From Parelaphostrongylus tenuis (lineage: Eukaryota; Nematoda; Chromadorea; Rhabditida; Metastrongylidae): 64,000 nucleotides of DNA. The position numbers were made by a program, and so were the translations under genes. How positions within the stretch are numbered: position 1 is the stretch's first letter; every line of letters begins with the position of its first letter. Shown one piece after another: positions 33,490-44,397 of the stretch. Where the stretch lies: the NCBI GenBank assembly GCA_019055375.1, contig JAHQIW010001371.1, positions 89,332-153,331 of the forward strand, in the 5' to 3' direction. The notes beneath the pieces are model-generated. The model had not been told where the DNA came from and made no database searches. It was given only the letters and a program-made list of their open reading frames with translations.

Positions 33490-34960
33490 AGTTGACGATT
33501 TATCCGGTGCAGATTAACAGTGCAATACACGTGATGGTGATAGCTGACGTTCCGGCTTCGTCGCTTTCTTCAGAGCCTGAAAGAGTCAAACTGATATGCA
33601 ACAACTCAGTCAAGCACTTTCATAACCAAAGCAGAACAGCTTACGTACCTTTTTGTTTTATAGTCTGTGAGATATTGTGCGGACCAACCGATCACAGTTT
33701 TGCATGGACGAGGACTATGCGCAAGGGGCGGGGGGAGGGGCGCCGCACGTGACTCAGATCAAAAAATCGATATGAGAAATGGCGCGAAGTCAAGTGTTAT
33801 GACGAGGCATTCGTCTTTGCGGTTCATATTGGGACTTTTGGCGTAAATCCAAAACGCTTGGAGTGCTTTTGCGCTGAGGCCTTTTGTTCCCGTGCGAGGA
33901 TAGTGACTTTGACTTCAAACCATTCTTGTTGTGTATCCGTATTTTATGCGCCCCTAACGGTGTTTCCAAGTCGTATTACGTAATCCGTTTAGGTATTCTT
34001 CTACGCGGATGTAAAGCGGTGGTTTTCCCGTTTCGCCGATATACTCGTATTCACACATATTACAAGAGATCAGGTAAATTGTACCTGAACTCATCCAATC
34101 GTCGTCTTTACCCTTTGGGCATATTATGCAATTTTTTGTGGAACAGAGGGGATCGTATAGGCGGTTACGGACTAATTGGCGTTTGAGAGATCGGTGGTAC
34201 TTCGATAACGGTTACCGAATCTTCCAAAGCTGCCCTTTTCGCACATCGCTTTATAACTGTACTTATTTCGTCTGAGATAAAGGATAGGATAAGCGGGATC
34301 TTATTGTCATTGCTTCTATTGTTGGAGTGTTTAAGTTCTCCTTTGAACCGATCCTAATGTGCTACACTTTCGTAGCCATTGGAGATGGCTATATCGCGTG
34401 CCAAGTTCATTGATTCTTCCTTCTCTTCCCTTCCTGTGCACACGCTGGAGGCTGTGAGGAACATGTTTCTTATAAGTGATCGTTTGGTGTGAGAAGGGTA
34501 TGAGGAGAGGTAATGAACCGAGATAATTTTATTACTTGGCTTTCGATACCATTTTATGCTGTAGCCATTTTTGGAAAGCTTAACTTGAACATTGAGGAAT
34601 AGAAGGAAATCTTTTTGCGGTTTCTCTCGGGTGAACCTTATGTACTGCGATTGTGTGTTGAGTAATTCAAAGCATTTGTCCATGTCCTCTTGTGTTGGAC
34701 AAATGACAAAGCAGTCGCCAATATATCTGCAGTAGAGTTTTGACTCGAGGTTGAGTACGGGCTCCAGTTTTAGACATAAACGCAATCGCAAGTTTGTTGC
34801 CAGTCGCTGTTCCATAGCCAATCCCCTAAGTTGTGTGAATATTTCCGGAACCATCCAAAGACTGAGCAGTTTGGGTATTTCTTTAAGAGGCCTATAAGCT
34901 GCTGATTGAGAAACCATACATATTATTGCTCTTTCATGTGTGCAAGCAGATCTTGGGTGG
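33490..34960 (-). pseudogene. Penelope-like retroelement (RT + GIY-YIG), inactive
   Basis: The RT part (34917-34354) reads RGLAMEQRLA, CRYIGDCFVICPTQEDMDKC, FLLFLNVQVKLSKNGY, KWYRKPSNK, HYLSSYPSHTKRSLIRNMF. This is the order of PLE reverse transcriptases from motif B to the thumb. The catalytic YxDD is YIGD, so the second catalytic aspartate pair is broken. Downstream on the same strand, after frameshifts, a GIY-YIG endonuclease is visible (YLISCNMCEYEYIGETGK, then FEVKVTILA and a FWIYAKSPNMNR-like tail near 33800). The 5' part of the RT is absent. PLEs reverse-transcribe at target sites and carry hammerhead motifs in their terminal repeats. One relic is at 33545-33582. Confidence 0.85.
33545..33582 (-). 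ncRNA. PLE-type hammerhead near element 3' end
   Basis: The - strand reads GGCT, CTGAAGA, stem II AAGCGACGAAGCC-like, GGAAC in place of GAAAC, GTC, AGCT. The position directly after the GIY-YIG coding part fits the terminal-repeat location known for PLE ribozymes. One core G substitution. Confidence 0.55.
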
Positions 34961-35214
34961 CTTGTAGTACGGAATCATTCGAAACGTTTGTGCAAAGAGA
35001 AGTTTCGCCGTGTGCTGAGTGGCTCAATTGGCCAATTGCAGGATTAGAGAATAGCGAATAACGTACCCGAGTCCGCTAGAGAAGGCCGATGCACCAAATT
35101 ATATTGAGTGTTCAATGAAGACTGCTGAGTTTCGAGTTAGTCTTTAGGACACAATAATTACCATTTCGAAGCAGAATGCTCGACCTGTATTAATTCGTCA
35201 CGGCCACGCAGGTA
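34961..35214. other. Sequence upstream of the PLE, unassigned
   Basis: This is the 5' side of the PLE fragment. It shows no further RT motif in any frame. Confidence 0.4.
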
Positions 35215-35365
35215 TCTTCACTAAACACGGAAACAATTCACGTTTGGGTTATTACTGTTTATAACAATAATGACGATACATTTGCAGTCTGACGATGTGC
35301 AGTTGAGTAAATAGATATGAGCGAAGTGGGTGAATAACTAGAACACAGGAACACTAGAGCTACTG
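35215..35365 (+). repeat. Dispersed repeat, pair with 20430-20585
   Basis: It shares 'ttcacgtttgggtta' and neighbouring bases with the earlier copy. No coding content. Confidence 0.5.
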
Positions 35366-36319
35366 AGCTACGAGGACTACGAAGCAATCTGTGCCTAATA
35401 AACTGCTATCGGAAGGCTGACAGTCGCTCGAGAGTTCTCGTCAGTTGGATGTCAGTATAACAGAAAAATATCTAGAAGACCCTTCCCTCCACTGCCGATC
35501 GTCTGCGAAGAAATTTCGAAGTCAGTACCAAAAATCATGCGGAAAGGGTCCAAGCGGCAAGACAGCAGATTGAAACTATTCACTAGTACACAGCTCAAAA
35601 TTGGCTAACTATCCTGTCCCGTCCGGTATCTACTCATAAATACTCACAAGTTGGTTTCCACTAATGATTTGGTCGCTATCGGTCTTTCAAAGTTCAAGAC
35701 AAGACCCTTGATTAGTTGCGTGGACGGGCCAACGGACAGAATAGCTTGGTTTCTAAACCTAACACTCGTCCAGTTTTAAGACACGTCCCGGCCCACTTCA
35801 GTATCACTCAAATGTTTCTGGATCGTCTACGTAATACGCACTCCAATAACGCGTACGTTATCGAATCATTCGGCGTGTAGCAGTTAGTCCCCCGAAAAAC
35901 TGCTACTTTCCTTTCGCTTCTACACATATTCCTATCGCATATTATCGAATTATTAATATTCTAATTGTAGAAAACTCAAAAGATCAGGCAATGAGTCTTA
36001 GCGACGGTTTTGCGACAAGGGCCGGCGGATGGACAGTTTTTTTAGCTTGCAGCTGGCATTTCGAATGGTTTCCAAACAAAGGAAAGACAGAAAAGCTCTT
36101 GAGCGACTGTCAAAGGGCACGCCTCCGATGGCACCTTAATCGCCTCGATTGCTTCGTAGTGATCGCCAACATCCCATCCCAATGCTTACCTTTTGATTCA
36201 TCTTATCCGTCCACCTCTACATTGATAATCATAAACTAAAATGATGCTAAGCTTCCTCACTTAGTAGTTTCAATAATTCTCTGCTAATTACCACTCCACT
36301 TCATGAATTTTTTTTTGTA
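35366..36319. other. No gene recognised
   Basis: The 82-codon open frame at 35991-36239 lacks any family motif and splice context. Nothing else was seen. Confidence 0.4.
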
Positions 36320-37345
36320 GGATATGCGAAGACGAATGCAGTGGCAAAGCCGGTAGGTCCGTTCTGCACTCGTAATAAAGAACTTCCAGCTGGAAGATTT
36401 GAAGCCGAGAGAAAACACTTTGGTAGGTGAGCGTGATTAACAAAAGTATAACTAGAAGATTTTGATGTAAAGATCACCATACTCGCACAGAATTCTATAA
36501 CATCCTCCCGGTAAACTGTTGAAGATCGTGGATAAATACCAATATTCCAAGAAGGAATCGCGAAGAGGAGCGTTCCGTGATCACGCGTAACCTCACATCA
36601 TACTCGGTTGTTGCCCCTCACCAATGGGAGCTGCTTCGAGATGTACTAGCAAACTCGCCATAGATTGAAAATAATCCGGTGTTTCCATACTAAGCATATG
36701 CGAGGTTTTTGAATATAGTGTATAATAATACATCGGAATAGCAATACAACGGCCGCCGTTTTGGCGGTTTAGCCTTCTTCAGCACCTAGAAATGTTCAAT
36801 TTATTCGCAGTCTACTAAGCTCAGTGCTTCCATAATAACGGCATCACATGTAATTAACGGATTATCGAATTGCACAGTAAGGCTCTTCTGTTTGAAGCAC
36901 TCACCGTTCACTTGGTTATGAGTCTTCCAGTACTGATTAGAGATAAATAGCTGTGTGTCTTGCATCAAATAGGAATGTGCTTGAACCGGGTTTAAAAATT
37001 ATCCTGAGGTATAATGTGAGGTTACACGTGATCACGAAACGCTCCTCTTTGCAATTCCTTCTTAGAATCTTGGTATTTATCCAAAATCTTCGGCAGTTCA
37101 CCTAGAGGATGCTTTAGGATTCTGTGCGAGTATGGCGACCTTTACACCGAAATATTCTGCGTTATATTTGTGTTAATTACGCTCATTTAGCAGAGTGTTT
37201 TGTTTGGCTTCCAATTTTCCAACTGGAAGTTCTTTATTACGAGTGCAGAGTGGCCTATCCGCTTTGCCATTGTATTCGTCTTCGCATGTTTTGCAAAAAT
37301 TTATGTACGTCATATCAAAGCCGTTTCAATTGCCGTCGCTAATGC
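36320..37345. mobile_element. Two inverted PLE 3' ends
   Basis: A GIY-YIG remnant runs on the + strand at ~36320-36610 (CEDECSGKAG) and again on the - strand at ~37345-37015 (CKTCEDEYNGKADRPL, then FGVKVAILAQNPKASS after a shift). The two arms match closely. Between them, at 36752-36795, the - strand has 'ctgaagaaggct', then 'ccgccaaaacggcgg', a PLE-type hammerhead relic. The layout suggests two truncated insertions or a foldback made of PLE tails. Confidence 0.65.
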
Positions 37346-37512
37346 TAGAGCAAATAATGCAGTTGGTTTGTATCTCAGAGACTGTTGTACGATCAGTTGC
37401 GGACAAGTTGACCCCCTGAACTGTTTGGGCGTATTTAATTTAGTGCTATCCTTATTTCCAAATCTGCCTTTGTTGCGTTCAATAGCTGTGCTCACTTCTT
37501 TGGAAAGATTTG

Positions 37513-38298
37513 GTTTCTCACAAGTTTCGGCGCTAGAGAAATAAACATCAGATTCATTAGCAAAAAGAATTTGGATTTGCTTAGCAACCGATCCAAAGTA
37601 TGCGCCATCAGACCGAACAAATTTCCACCATCTCTCGGGGCAACAAATTCGTACCGCTTTGTGCAGAATTTCCTGAGTTCTCTTATGGTACCAAATTTGT
37701 TCATACTTGCCCGTCATGGCCGCTCAATAAAGCCTTTATCGCAATTGTCTGCTTTACGAGTACGAATTGAGACGCTGTGCACAGACCGCCTTCGAAAATA
37801 TCAACCGTGCAAAGGCTCAAGGGTTTGTACCCAGGTGAATAGCGTTTGAGTTCTTTGCTTGGTTTAGCACCGGCAAAAGCAACTCGAAGGACCCTTTCAC
37901 ACGATGTCGCCGCAGTCTCATTCTACCTCAAGACAACACAAGGCTGCACGTCACCAAATCCGCAAAGAGGAAGTTGACCGAACTGGGCTAGGAGTTCCCG
38001 GATGATCCGCTGTACACTCCTGGCTTGTCGCCGTTTTACTATCACCTCTTCCGGTCGCTGGAGCACATTCCGAGCAAGAAAAAGTTCTGAAACATCTGTT
38101 ATTTGCGCCAAGGATTGACAGTTCTCGCACTGAATCCAAGGGTGAGGAATTATATGAGCACGGTATAGACTTGTTGCTCGAGAGATAACGTATGTGTTCA
38201 AGCTAGTGGCGCATACTTTGAATAGTGTTGTTAAGCAATTCTAACTGCTTCTGGATGACAAATTTGATGCTTATCTCTCGAGTGCCAAAACTTGCCTA
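37513..38298 (+). pseudogene. mariner element with transposase C-terminus
   Basis: The ends ('gtttcggcgctagagaaata' and 'atctctcgagtgccaaaact') are the same inverted repeats as the palindromic MITEs. Inside, ~37925-38110 reads DNTRLHVTKSAKRKLTELG, then DPLYTPGLSPFYYHLFRSLE, which is the mariner DNARPH and YSPDLAPSDYH.F signature with substitutions (the last catalytic D reads F). Stops are present. This suggests that the MITEs derive from this mariner lineage. Confidence 0.75.
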
Positions 38299-39300
38299 AT
38301 AAAATACCTAATAATAGACCTAAAAGGCCTAATAAAAGCTTAAGCTGCATTTAGAAGGCCTGAAGTATCAGGATAGAAAATATGTTCTGCAGCATTTCTT
38401 GGTTATTTTTGTTTAGCTACAATAGACTTATATCTAGACCTTTTTCGTCGTATTTAATGTCATCCGGAAGCTCGTGATCTCGAAATTCCAAATATGTAGG
38501 CCACTTTAATTTCTGTAGCTCTATAAACTCCCTTACTTAGAATGAACACTTCAAAATCTAAGCCGTGAATGTCTCTTTAATGTTCCACTTGGGTCATCCT
38601 GCTACTGAAGCGACACAAACTATGTAGAGCACTTAATCACAAGGCGTTTAATATACGAACAACACAACGTTGGTTTAACAAGTTTTGTGAAGGCGACACC
38701 AACACGTCAAAGTCGGCTGTGACAGCTTTATCGAAAAGGCGTCTAGACAACGCTCACACGCACATTGCGCGTCTGACATTATTGTCAGCAATTTTTATAT
38801 AGTAGCAATAAATGCAATGGCTCACATATTTGGAATTCGAGGTCACGAATTTTCGAAAGACATTAGACACCATAAGAAAGACCAAGAAGTGAATTTATTG
38901 TAAGTAGATAAAAATAACAAATAAGAATACGACAGAACATAGTTTCGAGTCTAATAGATTACAACTTTTTGAGAATCTCATGTTTCGCATTCAGGATTTT
39001 ATGAATTTTCGGTAACTGACAAGTCTTCGATTGATGAGAATCACTTCTGCTTCGTCTCTCTTTGCTCCTAAGTGACCCATTTGCATGCTGTTTTCGCCGG
39101 ATACAATTCCCAGTACAAGAAAAATTAGTGACAGCTGAGCCACAAACTTTTTCGCTTGAAAACGTGTTTTGATTCGAGTAAAATTTCTAGTGTTATGATT
39201 GATATTTGTAGAATTCTCTGCGATAGTTCTTCTCTGTGCGTCATTTTCTGCGAACCTTTCTACTGGTTCTAATGGCAATCTATTTTACTCATTTAACCTT
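38299..39300. other. No gene recognised
   Basis: Short open frames only. A 95-codon frame on the - strand (38991-39278) has no motif. The repeated phrase 'tcgaaattccaaatatgtagg' / 'cacatatttggaattcgagg' (38480, 38823) marks a ~380 bp inverted-repeat element. Confidence 0.4.
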
Positions 39301-40255
39301 ATTTTCTTCTCCTCCTTATAGAGTTAAGGTGATCATTCGATAGCATAAATCACAGCGATTTTTATACTGTGTTTTGGATTTTGAGAACGCATCTTAAGTG
39401 CGCTGTAGAAGCAAACAATAAGAATACGTTCCATATTTTGGCGCCGATTTTTCGCTCGGTCAGGATTTGTGAGGACAATTCCGTTATCTGAAAGGGTTTT
39501 TTGGAAAAAATTTTTTTACTGGTCAAAGACTTTTACTTAGACTGTTTACAATCACTTGAAAATTGGATCATTTTGAATCCGAAACGTACTTATCTCTCAA
39601 AAAAGCCTTCTTACGACGCTGTGAAATACAGGAAAAAAAGTTCGTTTCAAACTCAAAGAGCGCTATCGCGCTACCGTGCTTTATACTTTGCTAAATAGAG
39701 CTCTTCTCCGCAAACAATCATTATCCATCAAATAGCGTGAATCTTGGCAATGCTGAAAGTTTACCTGTTCACATGAAAGGTCTCCTTACAACCCTTTCAG
39801 CTAACAGCTGTAGCGGAGAAAATGGATTTTTATTTCACACACACGTATTACAGAGCTTATTCGACAAACTATTAGTAAACATTCGATAGCGTAAGTTTCA
39901 GCTATTCCGAGAGTTCGCTTGTTCTCTGAAAAGATCGCTTTGCTGCACTATAACAGGGTAGATAAGATTGAGCTTCAAACACGTCGCGCATTGCCTGTCG
40001 GCTAAGTGGGGGGGGGGGGGGAGTTGGTTGATGTAGATCAGCAGCGCGACCAATCGGCCGCGCTGGCTCGATTCTTATTATCAAACTTAAGATTATTTTT
40101 TCCGCTTTGGAAAAAAACACTCCAGATGCAACGCCAAATTGTCAATCAATTTGACCTCCCCACGCTCCAAAAAAGGAGGCATTTCAAAAAATCCAGCCAA
40201 TATTGTACTGTGTCAGCGTCCAATCACATCAAGGGGACACTGGCGAAGAGGTGAT
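39301..40255. repeat. Foldback-family modules
   Basis: 'cattcgatagc' modules at 39335, 39728 (altered) and 39880, and a G run of about 14 at 40008-40021. The parts resemble foldback elements, but I could not define the ends. Confidence 0.5.
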
Positions 40256-40534
40256 CGGTTAGTTTTCGAGGAAAGTGTCGCTACTCAGGCTCCTGCCCTA
40301 CTCTAATGACGACGTGAGGTGTTCAAGGCGACGTAACGTTCAGGTGCACATAGCCAGTCGATTTCTATAAAATGTACATATCCGATGTGGAGGTGACTCC
40401 AGAACAGACGTGTACACGTGGCGATCTGAGCATTAACCCTTCGGATTAAGACATATCCATTGCATTGCGATCACGTATATCGCGCTCCATTGACGCACAA
40501 CGCGCTCCACACAATTTTGCGCCCTCAGACACTT

Positions 40535-40625
40535 CAAACGGAGAACTTCCCTGGGATCGAACTCCTAGCAAGTGGTGATGTCCTGCCTGGAATCACTGCC
40601 GTTCTGCCACTCATTTCTTCTTATA
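40535..40625 (-). repeat. tRNA-like relic
   Basis: The - strand reads A-box-like 'agtggcagaacggcagtga' and B box 'gagttcgatccc' ~45 bases later. There is no full cloverleaf. Confidence 0.5.
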
Positions 40626-40734
40626 TCGTCCGTTTAGTATCATAGTGAATGTTACCACTGACTCTGTTCTCTCTCGTCGCAACGGCTTGCAAAGATTATC
40701 AGATTGTGGTGAGAATATGACATGTTTTGTGCCG

Positions 40735-41040
40735 TTAGATTTAGTGGCATGTTTCGTCCTATTGAGATTCATCTGTAGCACCCTGCTTCAGTCCCGTCGA
40801 TCCTTTGAGGCTAAATAATCCTCTATAAAGGAATCGACGCCGATTAATAAATCACCCCATCGTTATTTAGCCTCAAGGAATCGACCGAACCGAGGCAGGG
40901 TGCTACTGATGAGCCCCAATAGGACGAAATAGGCGTCTATATAGCAATAGACCTATCGGCTCAAAACAAGTCATATCCTTATCCGATTATATCGTTTTGA
41001 GCTAGTCTATAAAAGAGCGGTCGATAATGTTAGGTTATGT
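40735..41040. mobile_element. Hammerhead element, inverted pair
   Basis: A degenerate - strand hammerhead (~40746-40782, CAGATGA box, GAAA kept) faces an intact + strand one (40900-40946). The segment between has matching halves ('ttgaggctaaataatcc' against 'ttatttagcctcaagg'). Outer flanks share 'ctcaaaacaagtcatatcc' with other members of the family. Confidence 0.7.
40900..40946 (+). ncRNA. Hammerhead ribozyme, intact core
   Basis: Stem I TGCTA/TAGCA (5 pairs), core CTGATGA, stem II GCCC/GGAC (one mismatch) with loop CAATA, GAAA. The self-complementary stem III TAGGCGTCTA has one G-U pair per half, then TA before the cleavage site. All invariant core bases are present. Activity probably requires dimer pairing through stem III. 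Confidence 0.8.
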
Positions 41041-41330
41041 GGGAACATCGTGCTGTTTTTTTTTCGTGGTTTTTTCAATGAGATTTTTGTATCGTTCAAT
41101 TACGCATTTCCTTGCGAACATTTTGGTATACAACTTGCCTATAGTTGCTCCAAGATGAAGCGCGTCGCGGGATCTATAAATTCTGCGCGCCGCTTCACTG
41201 CCATTGCCCCCAACGCGTCATAAGTACCAAGCGAATTTGTTCTAAAAATAGCTTTATCTCAAAGCAAATATGGGCAAATTGTATGCTAAAATGTTCCTAA
41301 GAAAATGCGCAGTTGAACAATACTAAAATC
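41041..41330. mobile_element. mariner-type MITE remnant
   Basis: Both halves keep 'cattttggtatacaacttgc' and its inverse around 41120 and 41275, as in the palindromic MITEs. The terminal repeats are lost. Confidence 0.6.
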
Positions 41331-41511
41331 ATTCCTTTTTCGTAACAACTCGAAAGACCGACTTTCTTAAAACCTCGGCATGTTAATAATATGGAACTTT
41401 GAAAATGAGAAGAGAAGCTTTGAAAACTAATCTTTACTTGAAGCTTCACGAGGTTATTGTCTTTTCCAATCGATTGCTCTTCTTTCCGGTCGATCCTGGA
41501 TTGGATTGTAA

Positions 41512-41547
41512 GGCTCTGAAGAAGGCGTATTTGCCGAAACGTCAGCC
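41512..41547 (+). ncRNA. Minimal PLE-type hammerhead
   Basis: GGCT, core CTGAAGA, stem II GGC/GCC with loop GTATTT, GAAA, a one-base linker, cleavage triplet GTC, then AGCC pairing with GGCT. Helix III is almost absent, as reported for ribozymes in PLE terminal repeats. Confidence 0.7.
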
Positions 41548-41638
41548 ACAAGCAATCGCGAAAACTCATTGAGAGGAAAGAAGAACATCGATTCGGAAAA
41601 AGATACCAACCTCGTGAAGCTTCAAATAAAGATTAGTT

Positions 41639-41693
41639 ACTTATATGACTTAGAGAATTGAGTGGTAGTAATACTATAATTTCGAGGTATTAT
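41639..41693. mobile_element. 55-bp SINE fragment with direct repeats
   Basis: It is bounded by the 13-mer ataaagattagtt at 41626-41638 and 41694-41706. It contains 'agagaattgagtggt', the outer sequence of the tRNA-like elements at 9842 and 10170. This looks like a truncated insertion with its target-site duplication. Confidence 0.6.
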
Positions 41694-41924
41694 ATAAAGA
41701 TTAGTTTTCTAAGCTTTTCTTCTCATTCCTTTTTCGTCACAGAAATTATCTTAGGAAAAGAAAACGATACGAATTTATTACTCAACCTGTTATGTTCCAC
41801 TCAGTCAGTGTGATTGGCCGATTTCCAGAAAACCATGACGGAATGTCTTTTCTGATAGTGACGAGACTAACTCGTGAGTAGAACAATTAGATTGTGTTAA
41901 GAACTCTTGCCGCTTTGGTTTTTT

Positions 41925-42130
41925 TTTATTTGATTTTTGCAATAAAATCGCATGATCTCGGCATCGTTGAATTGAGCATTTTCTTGCGAACATTTTCGTA
42001 TACAACTTGCCTGTACTTGCTTTGAGATGGAGTTCATGCCAAGCTCCAATAATTTTGCTTCATTGAACTTTTGTACACCAAAATGTTCACAACACAAATG
42101 CGCAATTAACGATTCCAAAACGATGCAGTT
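41925..42130. mobile_element. mariner-type MITE remnant
   Basis: 'cgtatacaacttgcctgta' at 41997 and the inverse 'ttttgtacaccaaaatgttc' at 42068 mark its two halves, with a shortened centre. Confidence 0.55.
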
Positions 42131-42170
42131 AAACACTTTATTGATCCGTTTTAACAGTACTTTTCTTCTC

Positions 42171-42402
42171 GCTGTGCCGATCCCAGTACATCTAACATTC
42201 AATTCGTCGTTCGTTCTTCTTGAACGTCGTAGAATACTGGTTGAGCGAGTCTACTTGCAATCTCGATGACAGCCTGGCTGTGGTGTCCCCGAGAGAGTTC
42301 GTTGTTTATTGCCGGAGAGGGTTTGGAGTGAAGCTGAGCTGCTTGTGCGCCGCTACGAGCATCGCAACCACTCGACTACGCCCCCCCCCCCCCCCCCCCC
42401 CC
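42171..42402 (+). repeat. Dispersed repeat with poly-C tail (copy 3)
   Basis: The body contains 'cgtcgtagaatactggttga' at 42224 and 'ttgccggagagggtttgg' at 42310. The tail is a run of about 22 C (42381-42402), where other copies have TA repeats. Confidence 0.7.
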
Positions 42403-42487
42403 AAATCATGCAATCTCACAGCAAAAAATGGGTACTTTTCCGTTTGGTAGCCCAGATTTTCAAGCCTAACCCCCTACACTGGGCAAG

Positions 42488-43125
42488 AAGTTCTCATAAA
42501 GAATGATGGTAATCGTTCGAAAGCTCAAGTCTTAAGGTAGCGCTATACATGGCCGGTTTTTTTGAAAAAAACCTTTTATAAAGTTGAAAAAATAAAAATA
42601 AAATATGTTTCACACACGCATCTTTTCGCAAGATAGAACGCCTTCTTTGGACTATTGGTAGTCATTCGATAGCTTAAAATCTACCGATTTCAACGCTATG
42701 TTTATATCGCTGAAAAGACCGTTTCTGTGCAACGCAGCAGAGGAAATAAGATCGAGTTTCACATACGCGAACGAGTGTTCTTTGGCCAACTCACGGGCGA
42801 TGGGCTAGGGGGCACGGCGAGGTCGGCGCGAACATTAATCGATGGCACTTAAGTAAGGTGTATTTGATTAGGAATTGTTTTTCTACTCTTGAAGAAACTC
42901 TGAATTAAACGTTTAACTTTGATACTAGATGATTCTCTCTACATGTCGATATGCTTCTCGTGCTTACAGCGAAGTAATAGTTGAACTGCGCGACCAATAT
43001 GAAACATGGTTTTATTTTTGATTTTTCAGCGTCATATAAAGGTCTTTCCAAAAAACCGGCTATGTAGGACTAGCCTGAGAGTTGAGCTTTTGCAGTGATT
43101 ATCAACGTTGCTTATCAAAAATTCT
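42488..43125. mobile_element. Foldback element
   Basis: The ends 'gaagttctcataaagaatga' and 'atcaaaaattcttgtcc' pair, and 'tacatggccggttttttt' pairs with 'aaaaaccggctatgta'. G-rich centre near 42800. Confidence 0.7.
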
Positions 43126-43499
43126 TGTCCAACTTAGGAAATGGGCTTGAAAATCTGTGCCACCAAACGGAAAAGAAACCAAAAATCATTAAAAAAACAA
43201 TAGAGCACGAGCACGAACTGTGCTTATAGCCTATATCGACCACTCTCAGTCTCATTGGCGGATTTCCAGAAAGCCATGACACTACGTCTTTTTTGATGCT
43301 GAAAGGACCAAATGATAAGGGTTCATGGTTTCTGAAAAACTCTCGGGCCACCCACCCCCCACCCATCTTTTTCCCCTCCCATCCCCCATCAGCTCAGTTG
43401 TTCATGAAGTACGGTTCTCTTTATTCCATTAGCTTCTTGTATGTGTTGGCCCAAGTCATTACTTTTATATTCTTTAATTCTTTACTTATTTGCGCGTAT

Positions 43500-43640
43500 A
43501 TATATTGAAGTCGTTCCATAAGTCTTGACACTTGAGCAAAAATTTCAAGTTCATTGAGTAGGAATAGTCAAAATTGAATGATTTTGATATCGTTCAATTG
43601 CGCGAATAAAAAAGAGAAAAAATTGTGATACGGATCAACA
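43500..43640. mobile_element. mariner-type MITE, one end
   Basis: 'cgttccataagtcttgacac' followed by 'gatatcgttcaattgcgc', the outer part of the palindromic MITE family. The other end is missing. Confidence 0.5.
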
Positions 43641-43802
43641 AAGTGTCAGGTATGTATACATATGTATATATAACATATGTGCATGTACACACGTGTGTAT
43701 ATGTACATGCGTAGATTTGTAAATATACGAATGTATATCTTTTGCTTTTTTATGAATTTATTCACTCCGTATCATAGTTTTTTCTTTTTGTTTTTCTTAT
43801 TA

Positions 43803-44150
43803 CTGTGTATATCCTCTATTTGTAGTGTTCAGTTCGTTTTTTCTCATGAACGTCGTAGAATACTGGTCGAGCACGTCTCCATGCAACCTCAAAGATAGCC
43901 AGGCTCTGACGCTCCGTAGGGCTTTTGTTATCGATTGCCGGAGAGTGTTGGGAGCGTGATCAGACCCGCGCCATGCCGTGCATTGCAACCGTTGGGTCAC
44001 AATTGAGCATCAAAACTACGTATATGTATGTGCACGTGTATGCTTGTATATACATATGTATGTATATATATACACACGTATATATATATATATGTATATA
44101 TATATGTATATATATATATATATATACGTATGTGTATATATAGTCTCGAT
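43803..44150 (+). repeat. Dispersed repeat with TA tail (copy 4)
   Basis: The body holds 'aacgtcgtagaatactggtc' and 'ttgccggagagtgttggg'. The tail is a long TA/TG tract at 44020-44145. It lies within 110 bases of the GON-4-like start codon and therefore occupies its promoter-proximal region. Confidence 0.7.
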
Positions 44151-44253
44151 ATTCATTTGTGATTTCGATCGTGACACTTTGACATGAGATCGAAGTAGTG
44201 GGTTTTCGGATATCTTGTCGACGAATAACGGTGTAGGTTTCGTAGCCTCGTCA

Positions 44254-44397
44254 ATGGAGCCGTCTTCGAAGCCAGACAGTACAGATGCCGATGGTGAAGA
44301 GGACATCGTCGACCTGTGCCGAATACTGGGCACAAAACTTGAAGAGAAAGCAAAAATGCACAACTTGAACGCACTGAATGTGAAGTCGATACTCCAC
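44254..44397 (+). CDS. gon-4: gon-4-like exon 1
   Basis: Starts [10 protein letters not shown]. The frame stays open back to 44188 without another ATG, so this is the first possible methionine here. An upstream exon or trans-spliced leader site is possible. It encodes the conserved helix [19 protein letters not shown]. Confidence 0.75.

Larger units (their letters stand above)
41335..41760. mobile_element. PLE-related inverted-repeat element
   Basis: The arms 41335-41458 and 41600-41760 are inverted copies ('aatctttacttgaagcttc' against 'gaagcttcaaataaagatt'). A complete minimal hammerhead sits near the middle. The right arm is interrupted by a 55-base insertion at 41639-41693. Confidence 0.65.

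Noticed and set aside
37310..37717. 135-codon - strand protein
   Set aside because: It crosses the junction between a PLE tail and a mariner end, so it is a chance frame over two elements.
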